A stretch of DNA of 64,000 nt. It comes from an uncultured Eubacterium sp. (GTDB taxonomy: Bacteria; Bacillota; Clostridia; Lachnospirales; Lachnospiraceae). Of the stretch, positions 1-8,864 are shown piece after piece (position 1 is the stretch's first letter; every line of letters starts with the position of its first letter). The notes below the pieces were generated by a model that was given only the letters and a program-made list of their open reading frames with translations, was not told the origin of the DNA and did not search any database. The position numbers were made by a program, and so were the translations under genes. Where the stretch lies: the NCBI GenBank assembly GCA_947088865.1, contig CAMUHY010000004.1:1-64000 (forward strand), in the 5' to 3' direction.

Positions 1-100
1 AATAAGGATATATAAACAAATAAAAGAATATATATATAAATTAATAAAATTATATACATATTATTAATATATAAAAAGAGTAAAAAGAAATATTTAAAAA

Positions 101-1279
101 TTAAGCAACTTTAAAATTTTTATTAAGTATTTGCATAATTATAGTTCGTACTAATCCTCCAAGATTGTTAATAGTACGTTCTTTTATATAATATTTATTG
201 TATACATAACTTAAGGCATATAATACATTATCAAATGAATACTGCATTGAAAGCTGTGCCAAGTCTTCAAGTTCATAGTCTTTAAATTTAAGAGGTTTAA
301 ATAAAAATTCTTCTGAATCTTCAAAAAAGTAGTTATAATTAGTATCATCGGAACTTATAATGATACTGTTTTTGTTATAAACTGTATTGTTAAAACTTTT
401 TATAAAGTCATTCAGCATATTTAAATAATTATCAAAACATTTTTGTTTTTGCAATTTGCAATTAAATGTTTGATGAATTTCAAATCGAATAGAAGTATCC
501 GTAAAACTAATATTAAAAATATCATTAAAATTTTTAACAGAATTTTTAATGATTTTAGGTTTACAGTATTCTGGCAAAGTTCTTTTAAGTTCTTTAAAGC
601 TTTTATATATAGCCGAATAATCTGTTTTAATGCTTAATGTATCAAATTCTGCTAACTGTCTTAAATGAATTCTAAGGGATACAATATTATTGATTTTGAT
701 TAAACGGGTAAATAATTCTAAAGAAATAATAATAAAACCACGTCCTCCCTTATTGGCAGGAAGGTAATAAGATTCATAATCATTAAGACACACTGAAATA
801 GTATGGGCATCTTTTTTAGAATAAGAAAGATAACCATACATTGTTAATATATCAAGATTATTAATAATAGTTTTTATATTACAATGCAAATATTGTACTA
901 AATCCTCTAAAGATAGATTGTTAATAATACCAAATTTATTAGGATTATAAAAATGCAATAATATAAATAGCTTAATTGCATTAGATTTTAATCGAGGTTT
1001 GTATCCATATTTATTTTTTTCATTATAATATACTTTTTTATAAGTATTTTGTAGAGTAGTTGTCCTATATTTGCATGTAGTACATATATTGGTAGCTGTA
1101 CTATAAACAGGTGATGTGGATGGAAAGGACTGAATAAGTGCGCATTGTTTACAATTAGAGCAATGAACATTATTATAATCTGTTATTTCTTGTGTGCTTT
1201 CTATTATTTCAGAATAATTTTTCTGAAGTCCCAATGCCTGATATAAAACAGCTTTTCCGATGTTTGTAAATAAATTCAT
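101..1279 (-). CDS. Candidate iteron-binding replication initiator or regulator
   Basis: About 392 residues. I do not recognise a named family. The N-terminus has two paired-cysteine motifs (CSNCKQC near residue 40 and CTTC near 67) that could bind zinc. Residues about 115-160 read as a winged helix-turn-helix (SLEDLVQYLHCNIKTI) and a second helical domain follows. The ATG at 1279 is preferred over an upstream in-frame GTG at 1291 because AGGTGG lies 8 bases before it. The upstream 700 bases hold an array of iteron-like repeats, the classical arrangement of an initiator gene next to its origin, so I infer a Rep-like or autoregulatory DNA-binding role. An alternative is an ordinary repressor of its own promoter. 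Confidence that it is a gene is high; function is inferred from context. Confidence 0.6.
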   Translation of the reverse strand: MNLFTNIGKAVLYQALGLQKNYSEIIESTQEITDYNNVHCSNCKQCALIQSFPSTSPVYSTATNICTTCKYRTTTLQNTYKKVYYNEKNKYGYKPRLKSNAIKLFILLHFYNPNKFGIINNLSLEDLVQYLHCNIKTIINNLDILTMYGYLSYSKKDAHTISVCLNDYESYYLPANKGGRGFIIISLELFTRLIKINNIVSLRIHLRQLAEFDTLSIKTDYSAIYKSFKELKRTLPEYCKPKIIKNSVKNFNDIFNISFTDTSIRFEIHQTFNCKLQKQKCFDNYLNMLNDFIKSFNNTVYNKNSIIISSDDTNYNYFFEDSEEFLFKPLKFKDYELEDLAQLSMQYSFDNVLYALSYVYNKYYIKERTINNLGGLVRTIIMQILNKNFKVA

Positions 1280-1342
1280 AACGTACACCACCTTTCCATT
1301 GCTATTTTAACAATTTTTGGGGTGAAAAATCAAATCGCGTTT

Positions 1343-1812
1343 TTTACTCTAAAAATATCTACATTTTTTCATTTTTTTCATTTTTTACTCTAAAAATGTC
1401 TACATTTTTAGTTATATTGATAAATATTGGCAATTTTTACTCCAAAAATGTCTACATAATTTCTTTAAAAATTTTTTTGTAGCACGAAAATTTGCATTTT
1501 GCGTTTTTTACTCCAAAAATGTCTACATTTTATTATCTCTTTTTACAAATTTATACAGAATCGGTGTAACCCTAGTATTTAAGGGGAAAATGTAGACATT
1601 AATAAATAATTTTTGAATAAAAAATGTAGAAAAACTATTCTTTTAATATTATATATATATTAATACATTCTATAATGCTGAATTTTTAAATAAAAAAGTG
1701 AAAAATTTACTCCAAAAATGTCTACATTTGAAAAATTTACTCCAAAACTATCTACATTTGATATGTAATTGAAGGAAATATTAAAAATTTACTCTAAAAA
1801 TGTCTACATTTT
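1343..1812. repeat. Iteron-like repeat array (possible replication origin)
   Basis: Seven direct copies of TTTACTCYAAAAATGTCTAC followed by ATTT begin at 1343, 1384, 1436, 1507, 1706, 1736 and 1788. Inverted partial copies occur at 1587-1600 and about 1621-1632, with a half site at 1974-1985. The core AAAATGT-CT-ACATTTT is itself a near-perfect palindrome, as expected for a site bound by a dimer. Spacing is irregular: 41, 52, 71, 199, 30 and 52 bases. Two copies differ at the same G-to-A position (1343 and 1736). The 220 bases after the last copy are very AT-rich and could serve as an unwinding region, although I see no good DnaA box there. The array fills the 750-base gap between divergent genes. 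Confidence 0.8.
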
Positions 1813-2031
1813 TTTTAAATAGAATGTTGTTAAGGAAATTTTGTATTGATGATTTAACATTTGAAAAAAATTAACAAATAATTTTGCAAATCATATGATA
1901 TATTTGTTATAAAGTGCTAAAATATTAAAAATATAGTAAAGTAAACATATTCCAAAAACGATATTGTTATGTTAAAATGTAGATATAGGAAGCGAATAGA
2001 AATACAGACAAAAAAGGAAAAGAAATAAATT

Positions 2032-2547
2032 ATGTTATTTAGAACAATTATGATTTTTCCACAATTTAATAATGAGAATATAATTAATGCAATTAGAAAG
2101 AAATATGACCCTTTATATAATTTAGTGAAACCTCATATTACGTTAGTTTTTCCCTTTCAAGATAAAATATCAAATATTGAATTAGAAAAGAAGTTAGAAG
2201 AGTGCTTCATTGAAATACCCCCTTTTAAAATAATATTACAGGGTATAAGCAGACAAAAGGACAATTATGGAAATTATATATTTTTGAATGTTAAGCAAGG
2301 TGAAAGACAAATTATAGATATTCATAATAATTTATATAGGAATATATGGAAACAAGAACAGGATGAACGATATATACCTCATATGACGCTTGGAAAGTTC
2401 CAATCAGAAGGGGAGATGATGGAGGCATACAAAGATGTAAAAGATTTAGATAGTTCTTTTGAAACATTTGTAGATAAAATCTCTGTTGAAGAAATTGGAA
2501 GGCGAGGTGAATCATTTGTTGTCATTGAAAAGCATTTATATAAATAA
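2032..2547 (+). CDS. 2H phosphoesterase (2'-5' RNA ligase / YjcG-like)
   Basis: The 171-residue protein carries two HxT motifs typical of the 2H phosphoesterase superfamily: PHITLVFPF near residue 34 and PHMTLGKF near residue 117. The length fits the small LigT/YjcG group. Members act on 2'-5' linked or cyclic phosphodiesters of RNA or nucleotides; the substrate here cannot be read from sequence. It is transcribed away from the repeat array, and a half copy of the repeat (1974-1985) lies in its leader, so its expression may respond to the same binding protein. AAAGGAAAAG stands upstream of the ATG as a ribosome site. A terminator follows at once. Tuning of second-messenger or RNA-repair chemistry are both possible roles. 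Confidence 0.8.
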   Translation: MLFRTIMIFPQFNNENIINAIRKKYDPLYNLVKPHITLVFPFQDKISNIELEKKLEECFIEIPPFKIILQGISRQKDNYGNYIFLNVKQGERQIIDIHNNLYRNIWKQEQDERYIPHMTLGKFQSEGEMMEAYKDVKDLDSSFETFVDKISVEEIGRRGESFVVIEKHLYK

Positions 2548-2552
2548 TATAT

Positions 2553-2594
2553 AAAACAGAGCTATTAACATCATTTTTTAAATAGCTCTGTTTT
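2553..2594. terminator. Bidirectional terminator
   Basis: A perfect 14-base stem AAAACAGAGCTATT / AATAGCTCTGTTTT with a 14-base loop sits between two convergent genes. Its A and T flanks let it work as an intrinsic terminator on both strands. Confidence 0.85.
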
Positions 2595-2600
2595 GTATTA

Positions 2601-3989
2601 TTAATTATTTATAGTGATTGATTTGATATTATTAGAATTTAAGTCTTCAATTTCAGCAGGAGATAGTGGTAAAAAGTTTAAAATAAACAATCCATTCTTT
2701 AAACAAAAGCTTTTAATAGCAATTTTGTTATCTACAAATTCTTGCAGACTTTCCTGTATTAACTGCATATTTTTTTTCTTGTTTTTCATTTTAAATCGTA
2801 CTATTTTTTGAAAGTACGTATAACTATATTCGTTTGTAAGTGTTTCTTGATTTGCAATTTGTTCACGTTTTAAAGCATAACAAATGATTTTAGACAAGTT
2901 ATTCTGTAAAACATCATAAGAAGCAGAAGAGATGGATATCAATTTTTTATTGATAATGGCATTGCTTAAAACTTCACCAAATTGAGCTATCGCGTAAGGA
3001 CTTTCAGCATCTTCTTTGATTGCAATATTATCAAACAAGTTAAAATACATTTTACTTCCTTCTTCTTCATATGAAAAGTTGTATTCTACTAGTTTTCTAC
3101 AAGAATTAGAAATTTTAGCAAGTACATTTTTGCCAACATGATAATCAACGACTTCTTTACCTAATGTATTTAAATCAACAATAACTGATTTTTCTCTAGA
3201 AAATTCCTGCATATTAATATTAGAAATAAAAGAATTAATTAATTTTAAATCGTTGGAGTCCATAGATTTAGGTGGTGTTAGTTTGCCATTATTTACAGTT
3301 ACCTCTAACAGCTCATGTCCATCATCATCTGTTATGATTTCTTTTAATAAATTATTAGAAGCAGTATCCATCATTAAAGTAAAAGAAGATGGACTAAATA
3401 AAGGTTTATCTAAAAGTTGTTCAGGAAACATACGCATATAAGCATCAATATTGCCAGCAAGGTCTGTTTCAATATATTTCCAAGCGCTGATAATTAAGTC
3501 ATTTTTTAATGAGTTATAGATTGATTTATTTGTAAAACTTGAAAGACCTGGAAATGTTATTAATAAACTGTTAGGGTTATCTTTCCAATCATTAACTTTT
3601 TTTCGGTAATCTTCAATAATGTCATTAGTGTCCATTGTCCCAAACATTGTGGTATATTGGTCAATTGGCAAAGAACGAGCAACTTTAAAGATATTGGCAA
3701 GAGGGTGTTTAGAATCATCAATATTTAGTGTATTAATATCAGTTATATAAGACTTGTACCATCTTGCTCTTTTTTGTAATCTTGATTTTTTAATTTTGCT
3801 GACGATAGGTATTAAATCTTCACGGCTTGTTTTTCCTTCTAAGTAAGTCATAAGCGTTTCATCAATCAATTCTACGATAGAAGAGCAGGGAAAACTAAGA
3901 ATGTTATTTTTCATATTGAAAAAGTCAATAATAGCAGGGTCTATATTTTTTGATAATTCTTCTATAAATTGTCTTGAATATTGTTCCAT
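2601..3989 (-). CDS. Unknown protein, possible initiator-like C-terminal fold
   Basis: About 462 residues; I do not recognise the family. An in-frame TTG at 4061 would give 486 residues, but ATG 3989 has AGAAAGG twelve bases upstream and is preferred. There are no membrane segments or signal peptide. The C-terminal 120 residues (from about NKKLISISSASY to NFLPLSPAE) have the alternating helix and lysine-rich pattern seen in winged-helix plasmid initiators, including a stretch KNKKKNMQLIQESLQEF. That resemblance is my impression, not a match. It sits between the iteron region and a recombinase, which makes a plasmid maintenance or replication role plausible. A phage-type or structural protein is equally possible. 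Confidence 0.5.
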   Translation of the reverse strand: MEQYSRQFIEELSKNIDPAIIDFFNMKNNILSFPCSSIVELIDETLMTYLEGKTSREDLIPIVSKIKKSRLQKRARWYKSYITDINTLNIDDSKHPLANIFKVARSLPIDQYTTMFGTMDTNDIIEDYRKKVNDWKDNPNSLLITFPGLSSFTNKSIYNSLKNDLIISAWKYIETDLAGNIDAYMRMFPEQLLDKPLFSPSSFTLMMDTASNNLLKEIITDDDGHELLEVTVNNGKLTPPKSMDSNDLKLINSFISNINMQEFSREKSVIVDLNTLGKEVVDYHVGKNVLAKISNSCRKLVEYNFSYEEEGSKMYFNLFDNIAIKEDAESPYAIAQFGEVLSNAIINKKLISISSASYDVLQNNLSKIICYALKREQIANQETLTNEYSYTYFQKIVRFKMKNKKKNMQLIQESLQEFVDNKIAIKSFCLKNGLFILNFLPLSPAEIEDLNSNNIKSITINN

Positions 3990-4156
3990 AGAATAACCAT
4001 ACCTTTCTAAATATTCAGATGAATTATAAGTAATTATAAGATTAAATGAAAATAAATGCAAATGTTAAATCGTAAGATTTTAGGAGCGAGGTATATGTCT
4101 TAATTATGGTTGATTTGGTGGGGTAGAGGAGTGGTGGGAAATTTTATTTATAATGT

Positions 4157-4185
4157 TTGACATATGTCGTCATAAACAGTAAAAT
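4157..4185 (+). promoter_or_regulatory. Sigma-A promoter of the recombinase gene
   Basis: TTGACA (4157-4162) and TAAAAT (4180-4185) are separated by 17 bases. The -35 box is embedded in the perfect palindrome GACATATGTC (4159-4168), a possible operator. GGAGG follows at 4211-4215 before the ATG at 4222. Confidence 0.7.
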
Positions 4186-4221
4186 GATATTAAAATATAG
4201 AGTAATTTTAGGAGGTTCATT

Positions 4222-5169
4222 ATGACAGATGAATTTTTGTATTCTATTTGGACATTTTTTGAAGCAAACCTTTCCAAACGAACAAGAAAAAACTATTTTC
4301 AAGTTGTAAAAAATTATGTAAATGTTACCAATATTTCACCAGAAAATCTAACGAATGAAGCTGCTTTAAAATATTTTAATTATTTAACCAATAAAGTTAA
4401 AAATAATGAATTATCTTATAATACAGCAGCAATGCGCTTATCCGTTATGCGAAAATTATGCGATTATATTAAATATAAAAAAGATTTGGAAAAAGAACCC
4501 TATATTAATTATTTTAAAGAATATGCTATACCTGAAAAAGATAAAACATTAAAAGAAGAGGATATTCCAACAGATAAGGAGTTAGACAATTTGCTTTTAC
4601 TAGCAAGCGAAGTTAATGACAGTCTATTTTATATCGTATTATCCTTAGTAATCAAATGTGGATTGCGAACCAGTGAAATTTGTCAGCTTACAAACAAATC
4701 CATATATCTTGATAAAGACAATACCATTTGTTTAAAGATTGATAAACAAAAAAAAGTAGGAAGATTAATCAAACTGCCAAAGGATGTAGATTTTTTATTT
4801 AAAAATTATTTGCAAATTCATAATATAAAACAATATAGTGATTTACAGCCGGATGATGTGCAGTATATATTTATGAATAAACGAAATACCAATTTAAAAG
4901 TACGCGATGCAGAGCGTCTATTAAAAAAATATATAAGAAAAGGCGTTGATGATAAACGAATTTCAAAAGAATATACATTACAAGATATCAGGCATTCTGC
5001 AATAAAATATATGTTATTAGGCGGAGCTGGACAAGATTCTGTCGCAGATTATTGCGGAATTACTGAAAGATGGATGACACGGTATAATAGAGTTGTCAAT
5101 GAATCAAGCAGTCTTCTTGCTGCAGATTTAAGCGTTATTACCATTAAACCATCCTCCTTTTTACCATAA
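4222..5169 (+). CDS. Tyrosine recombinase / integrase (XerD-like)
   Basis: The 315-residue protein has an N-terminal SAM-like core-binding domain (about residues 5-100) and a C-terminal catalytic domain. The catalytic Arg I lies in CGLRTSEICQL (R149), a lysine-containing beta hairpin follows near 176, Arg II and the following His are in LQDIRHS (R257, H258), and the nucleophile is Y288 in WMTRYNRV. The first residue of the HxxR box is glutamine (Q254), and the usual LGH before the tyrosine reads YCG, so the active site departs from consensus. The family cuts and rejoins DNA for integration or dimer resolution. Its position at the junction between repeat-bearing DNA and housekeeping genes suggests an element-borne enzyme. 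A strong promoter and AGGAGG precede it. Confidence 0.85.
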   Translation: MTDEFLYSIWTFFEANLSKRTRKNYFQVVKNYVNVTNISPENLTNEAALKYFNYLTNKVKNNELSYNTAAMRLSVMRKLCDYIKYKKDLEKEPYINYFKEYAIPEKDKTLKEEDIPTDKELDNLLLLASEVNDSLFYIVLSLVIKCGLRTSEICQLTNKSIYLDKDNTICLKIDKQKKVGRLIKLPKDVDFLFKNYLQIHNIKQYSDLQPDDVQYIFMNKRNTNLKVRDAERLLKKYIRKGVDDKRISKEYTLQDIRHSAIKYMLLGGAGQDSVADYCGITERWMTRYNRVVNESSSLLAADLSVITIKPSSFLP

Positions 5170-5190
5170 TATTTGAAAGGAATAAACACT

Positions 5191-6408
5191 ATGAAACTTC
5201 ATGTACCACATTATTATGATAAGTTTGTATGTATTGCTGATAAATGTATTGATAATTGTTGTTTTGGCGGCTGGGAAATCAATGTAGATGAAGATACGGT
5301 TCATTATTATCAGACCTTAAACTCTCCATTTGGTAAAGAAATTATAGACAATCTTGACTATACCGATGAATATTGTTTCAAATTAAAAGATGGTCATTGT
5401 CCATTTCTGGACAAGCATAATCTATGTATGATATATAAAAATCTTGGCGAAAGTCATTTAGGGGTAGTATGCGCTCAATTTCCAAGATATACAGAATATT
5501 ATGGTGATATAAAAGAAACTGGAATAGGATTAGCCTGTGAGGAAGCCGCACGAATCATTTTTAAAGATACTAGTCCTTTTGTATTAAAAACTTCTATAAT
5601 AGAAGAACCGCCAGATACCAGTTCTGAGTATGACAAAGAGTGGGGGACATTTCTCTTTAATATAAGAAACGTCTTTTTTGACCTTTTAAACAATAATCAA
5701 TATAATCTTAATGACAAGCTTATTATAATGATTCATATTGCATCTGAAATTCAAGAATATATAAATCATAATGATAGAAATCATTTAAAAGCATTATCCG
5801 AAAATTTAATAAATGATACCAATTCATTTAAAAAATATATTAATAATGATAGTACTATCAATGATGCTAAAAAAATAACAACGAATGAAATTTATTCTAA
5901 TACGATAAAAACAAAAAAGCATATTATTGATATAGAGGATTGTATGTATAAAATATGGGCTATTTATCTTGATTTAGAATCCATAAATAACGAATGGGAT
6001 ATAGTAAAAAATGATGTTATACAATTGCTTCATTCAAATAATAAAAAAAATTATCCAACTATTTTAAATCAATATCATACTTATATTTTAAACCATACTG
6101 CAATCAAATATGATAATCTAATAAAATATTATATATATCGATATTTTATGAAAGCTGCATATGATTATAATATATTAGGTAAAATTCAGCTTACAATTTC
6201 TAATTATCTTATTGTACAAGAACTTGATATGGCTCAATTTATAAAAAACAATGGGTCTTTTTCCTCTCAAGACCAACTAGATACCATCCATATTTTTTCT
6301 CGTGAAATAGAATACTCTGAAGATAATATTGAACAATTATATGAAGAATTTGTTTTTGATGATATATTTAAAACTGAAAACTTGACAAAATTATTAATGG
6401 TTTTATAA
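5191..6408 (+). CDS. fliB: Flagellin lysine-N-methylase (FliB family)
   Basis: About 405 residues. The N-terminus has the cysteine pattern of the FliB family: CIADKCIDNCCFGGW near residue 11, then CPFLDKHNLCMIYKNLGE near 70 and VCAQFPRY near 95. These cysteines are thought to hold an iron-sulfur cluster, and the enzyme methylates lysines on flagellin. ATG 5191 follows GAAAGG with 11 bases spacing; an in-frame TTG at 5173 lies before it and is not needed. It begins 21 bases after the recombinase and may be co-transcribed. No flagellar genes are in the window, so its target must be encoded elsewhere or the protein may act on another substrate. The C-terminal half is AT-rich and poorly conserved in appearance. 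Confidence 0.8.
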   Translation: MKLHVPHYYDKFVCIADKCIDNCCFGGWEINVDEDTVHYYQTLNSPFGKEIIDNLDYTDEYCFKLKDGHCPFLDKHNLCMIYKNLGESHLGVVCAQFPRYTEYYGDIKETGIGLACEEAARIIFKDTSPFVLKTSIIEEPPDTSSEYDKEWGTFLFNIRNVFFDLLNNNQYNLNDKLIIMIHIASEIQEYINHNDRNHLKALSENLINDTNSFKKYINNDSTINDAKKITTNEIYSNTIKTKKHIIDIEDCMYKIWAIYLDLESINNEWDIVKNDVIQLLHSNNKKNYPTILNQYHTYILNHTAIKYDNLIKYYIYRYFMKAAYDYNILGKIQLTISNYLIVQELDMAQFIKNNGSFSSQDQLDTIHIFSREIEYSEDNIEQLYEEFVFDDIFKTENLTKLLMVL

Positions 6409-6450
6409 TAAACAACAGAAAATTTCTAAATAACACTGGGAGGAAAAATA

Positions 6451-7458
6451 ATGATTAAAGAGGCTATTGCATTACTAGTAAATCGCCAGGATTTGTCTGC
6501 CAAGATAATGATAGACGTTATGGAAGAGATTATGACAAATCAGGCAACCGATGCTCAAAAAGCTGCTTTTCTTACAGCATTAGCTATAAAAGGTGAAACA
6601 ATTGAAGAAATTACTTCCGCTGCGAAAGTAATGCGTTTACATTGTGAACGATTTTTAAATGACATGGATGTTTTAGAAATTGTTGGAACTGGCGGAGATG
6701 GCTCGAATACTTTTAATATATCAACTTTATCGGCATTAGTTGTATCTGCCGCAGGTATTCCGGTAGCTAAACATGGAAATCGTGCTGCATCAAGCAAATG
6801 TGGTACTGCTGATTGCCTTGAGGCACTCGGCGTTAAAATTGATATTGCACCTGCAAAAAGCGCTCAATTATTAACAGATATTGATATTTGTTTTTTGTTT
6901 GCGCAAAAATATCATACTGCCATGAGATTTGTCGGAAATGTGCGAAAAGAAATCGGAATTAGAACCTTATTTAACATTCTTGGTCCGCTTGCAAATCCAG
7001 CAGGCGCAACAATGCAGTTATTAGGCGTATACAATGAAGCGCTTGTTGAACCTCTTGCTCATGTTCTTCATAATCTTGGTGTAAAACGCGCTATGGTGGT
7101 TTATGGCACCGATTGCATCGACGAAATATCATTAAGCGCACCTACAAAAATATGTGAATTTAAAAATGATAACTTTAAAACATATGAAATAACGCCTGAA
7201 CAAGTAGGCTTAAAACGATGTGAAAAATCAGAACTTGTAGGCGGCGAACCAGAAGAAAATGCAGCTATTGCAAAAGAAATTCTTTTAGGTAAAGAAGGAG
7301 CCAAAAAAGATGCCGTACTTTTAAATGCTGGCGCTGGAATTTATATTGCTTCCGATAATATTACATTAGAACAAGCTATCAGCAAAGCCCGCAACATTAT
7401 TGACAGTGGCGCTGCAATGAAGCAGCTGGAAACATTTATTGAAAAAAGCAACTCATAA
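6451..7458 (+). CDS. trpD: Anthranilate phosphoribosyltransferase
   Basis: The 335-residue protein has the full family signature: [14 protein letters not shown] near residue 81, [21 protein letters not shown] near 107 and the Mg/substrate segment [14 protein letters not shown] near 170. It transfers phosphoribose from PRPP to anthranilate in tryptophan synthesis, in the cytoplasm. GGGAGG lies upstream of the ATG. It stands alone here: no trpE, trpG, trpC or trpAB neighbours, and FliB precedes it by 42 bases. The gene therefore either completes a dispersed pathway or is a relic of one. A strong terminator follows. Composition is less AT-extreme than FliB before it. Confidence 0.95.
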   Translation: MIKEAIALLVNRQDLSAKIMIDVMEEIMTNQATDAQKAAFLTALAIKGETIEEITSAAKVMRLHCERFLNDMDVLEIVGTGGDGSNTFNISTLSALVVSAAGIPVAKHGNRAASSKCGTADCLEALGVKIDIAPAKSAQLLTDIDICFLFAQKYHTAMRFVGNVRKEIGIRTLFNILGPLANPAGATMQLLGVYNEALVEPLAHVLHNLGVKRAMVVYGTDCIDEISLSAPTKICEFKNDNFKTYEITPEQVGLKRCEKSELVGGEPEENAAIAKEILLGKEGAKKDAVLLNAGAGIYIASDNITLEQAISKARNIIDSGAAMKQLETFIEKSNS

Positions 7459-7515
7459 TTTATATAAGAACAACATATATATTGAAATTTTAATATAATC
7501 AATAAATAGATAAAC

Positions 7516-7566
7516 AAAAAAGATTATTGAAAATAGCTATTATATAGCATTACAATAATCTTTTTA
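7516..7566 (+). terminator. Intrinsic terminator after trpD
   Basis: The stem AAAAAGATTATTG / CAATAATCTTTTT encloses a smaller hairpin and ends in a T-rich run. It closes the plus-strand unit ending with trpD. Confidence 0.8.
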
Positions 7567-7634
7567 TTTATTCGCACCTTTAATTTCGTTAAACTAGACT
7601 TTAGCGAAATTTTGTATTTTACTCTCATCATTTA

Positions 7635-7811
7635 CTATTGATAATTCTTATATTTTTTAGCATATTTAATAATGCAAATGGGACATACACATTTATCATT
7701 ATTAAATTTCCATCCCTTTTGTCCAAGCATAACTTTAACAGCTGTATCTGCTGTATAAGGAATGGTGTCAATTCTAGCACATTGTTCACATCGAGCTCCA
7801 GCAACTATCAT
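7635..7811 (-). CDS. Small zinc-ribbon-like protein (58 aa)
   Basis: A short open frame encodes 58 residues with CEQC near residue 8 and CVCPIC near residue 41, followed by a basic tail (KYAKKYKNYQ). The paired cysteines suggest a single zinc-binding unit. ATG 7811 has GAAAGG about 14 bases upstream, a somewhat long spacing. Codon use resembles the neighbours. I do not recognise a named family, and a nucleic-acid-binding or redox role would be a guess. It is convergent with trpD across the terminator and monocistronic. The regular cysteine layout is the main reason for calling it a real gene. Confidence 0.6.
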   Translation of the reverse strand: MIVAGARCEQCARIDTIPYTADTAVKVMLGQKGWKFNNDKCVCPICIIKYAKKYKNYQ

Positions 7812-7971
7812 AATGTATAATCAATCCTTTCATTTTTTAATGATATAGCAAACTATTATTTATATAGCATTCATTTATATATTATATAAATAAACCCACA
7901 CATTTGTTTGTTACGATTTTAACAAAATCAATAAAAAGTTTCAATAAAAATCATAAAAAATTTTTATAAAT

Positions 7972-8781
7972 TTAAACCTTTAAAATATCTACTATATGTG
8001 CGCCTGCCCCCAATAAATCCGGTCGTTCACATACAGATAATTGATATTGAATAAACAAATTAAATTCGTCTTCGGACATTTTATTTAAAAATGGTCTTAT
8101 ATAATTAGCTGGTCCATCGGGTGATAAAATCTTATATCGTTTTAATCCACATATATTATTATATTCATTAATGTCTTCCACTCTAACATAATCATATAAA
8201 TCGGAAGGTGAATTATGTGTATGAAAGTCTGATGAAATTTTATTATCGTTCCATGCTTCTATTATATGTCTTTCCTTAAAACCATACGTAATTATGCTAT
8301 ATTCATTCATCACATAAGCTACTAGAATATAGCCCCCAGACTTCGTAATTCGTTTTGCTTCGCGTAATGCCTGAACCTTATCTTCTATATTAAATAAATG
8401 ATACATTGGACCAAACAATAAGGTTATATCAAAAGCCTCATTATCAAATCGTTTTAATTTTAAGGCATTTCCTTGATACGCTTTTACAGTACTATTTTTA
8501 GCTTTTAACAGTCCAAGATTATGCTTTACCAGTTCAACTGCGGTCACATCATACCCTTCGTCTGCAAGAGCAATTGAATATCTCCCTGTTCCAGCGCCAA
8601 TATCCATTATTTTAATTTCATTATTGGTTATAATACAATTTTTATCACTTTTACACAAATTAATACACTCATGTATATATTTCATTGAAATATCAAATTC
8701 AACTTTGCCATGTCTTGAATCTAAGCGTTTTTCTTCATTGAATTTATTATAATATTTTTCTAAATCGGACATTGATGCCAT
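7972..8781 (-). CDS. Class I SAM-dependent methyltransferase
   Basis: About 269 residues. Motif I is IMDIGAGTGRYSIALAD near residue 58, followed by the acidic motif II VTAVELV and motif IV-like ITLLFGPMYHLF near 120. These place it in the class I Rossmann methyltransferases. The FGPMYHL motif is shared with a group of small-molecule or unassigned methyltransferases. The substrate cannot be told. ATG 8781 is chosen because GGGGA stands six bases upstream; ATG 8793 and 8772 are alternatives. The leader is formed by repeat element E. The gene is downstream of the histidine kinase on the same strand but separated from it by the palindrome. Confidence 0.85.
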   Translation of the reverse strand: MASMSDLEKYYNKFNEEKRLDSRHGKVEFDISMKYIHECINLCKSDKNCIITNNEIKIMDIGAGTGRYSIALADEGYDVTAVELVKHNLGLLKAKNSTVKAYQGNALKLKRFDNEAFDITLLFGPMYHLFNIEDKVQALREAKRITKSGGYILVAYVMNEYSIITYGFKERHIIEAWNDNKISSDFHTHNSPSDLYDYVRVEDINEYNNICGLKRYKILSPDGPANYIRPFLNKMSEDEFNLFIQYQLSVCERPDLLGAGAHIVDILKV

Positions 8782-8864
8782 ATTAATCCCCATTCTTACT
8801 CAACCTGCACGTTTGTTTGGGCATAAGCACAAACTTGCGTGTAAAAAATTTATTTTTCACACGA
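8782..8864 (-). repeat. Repeat element E, copy 1
   Basis: Read on the minus strand, this 83-base segment starts with the palindrome GTGTGAAAAAT-AA-ATTTTTTACAC and ends in a Shine-Dalgarno (GGGGATTAAT) just before the methyltransferase ATG. The same layout recurs at 31286-31383 before the Hsp90-like gene: matching palindrome, a TTTGTG segment, a TATGC segment, and a final AATGRGGATTA. The copy here lacks about 20 internal bases. Confidence 0.65.

Noticed and set aside
1343-1812. CRISPR array
   Set aside because: Repeat spacing is irregular (30 to 199 bases), spacers are low-complexity and no cas gene is near. Iteron-like sites fit better.
1-2031. Chromosomal oriC
   Set aside because: No dnaA or dnaN gene and no good DnaA box. 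Most genes to the right lie on the minus strand, opposite to what a fork leaving this point would favour.
4110-4140. G-quadruplex
   Set aside because: The G-runs (GGTGGGG, GAGG, GTGG, TGGG) are mostly of two, so only a weak two-layer form is possible.
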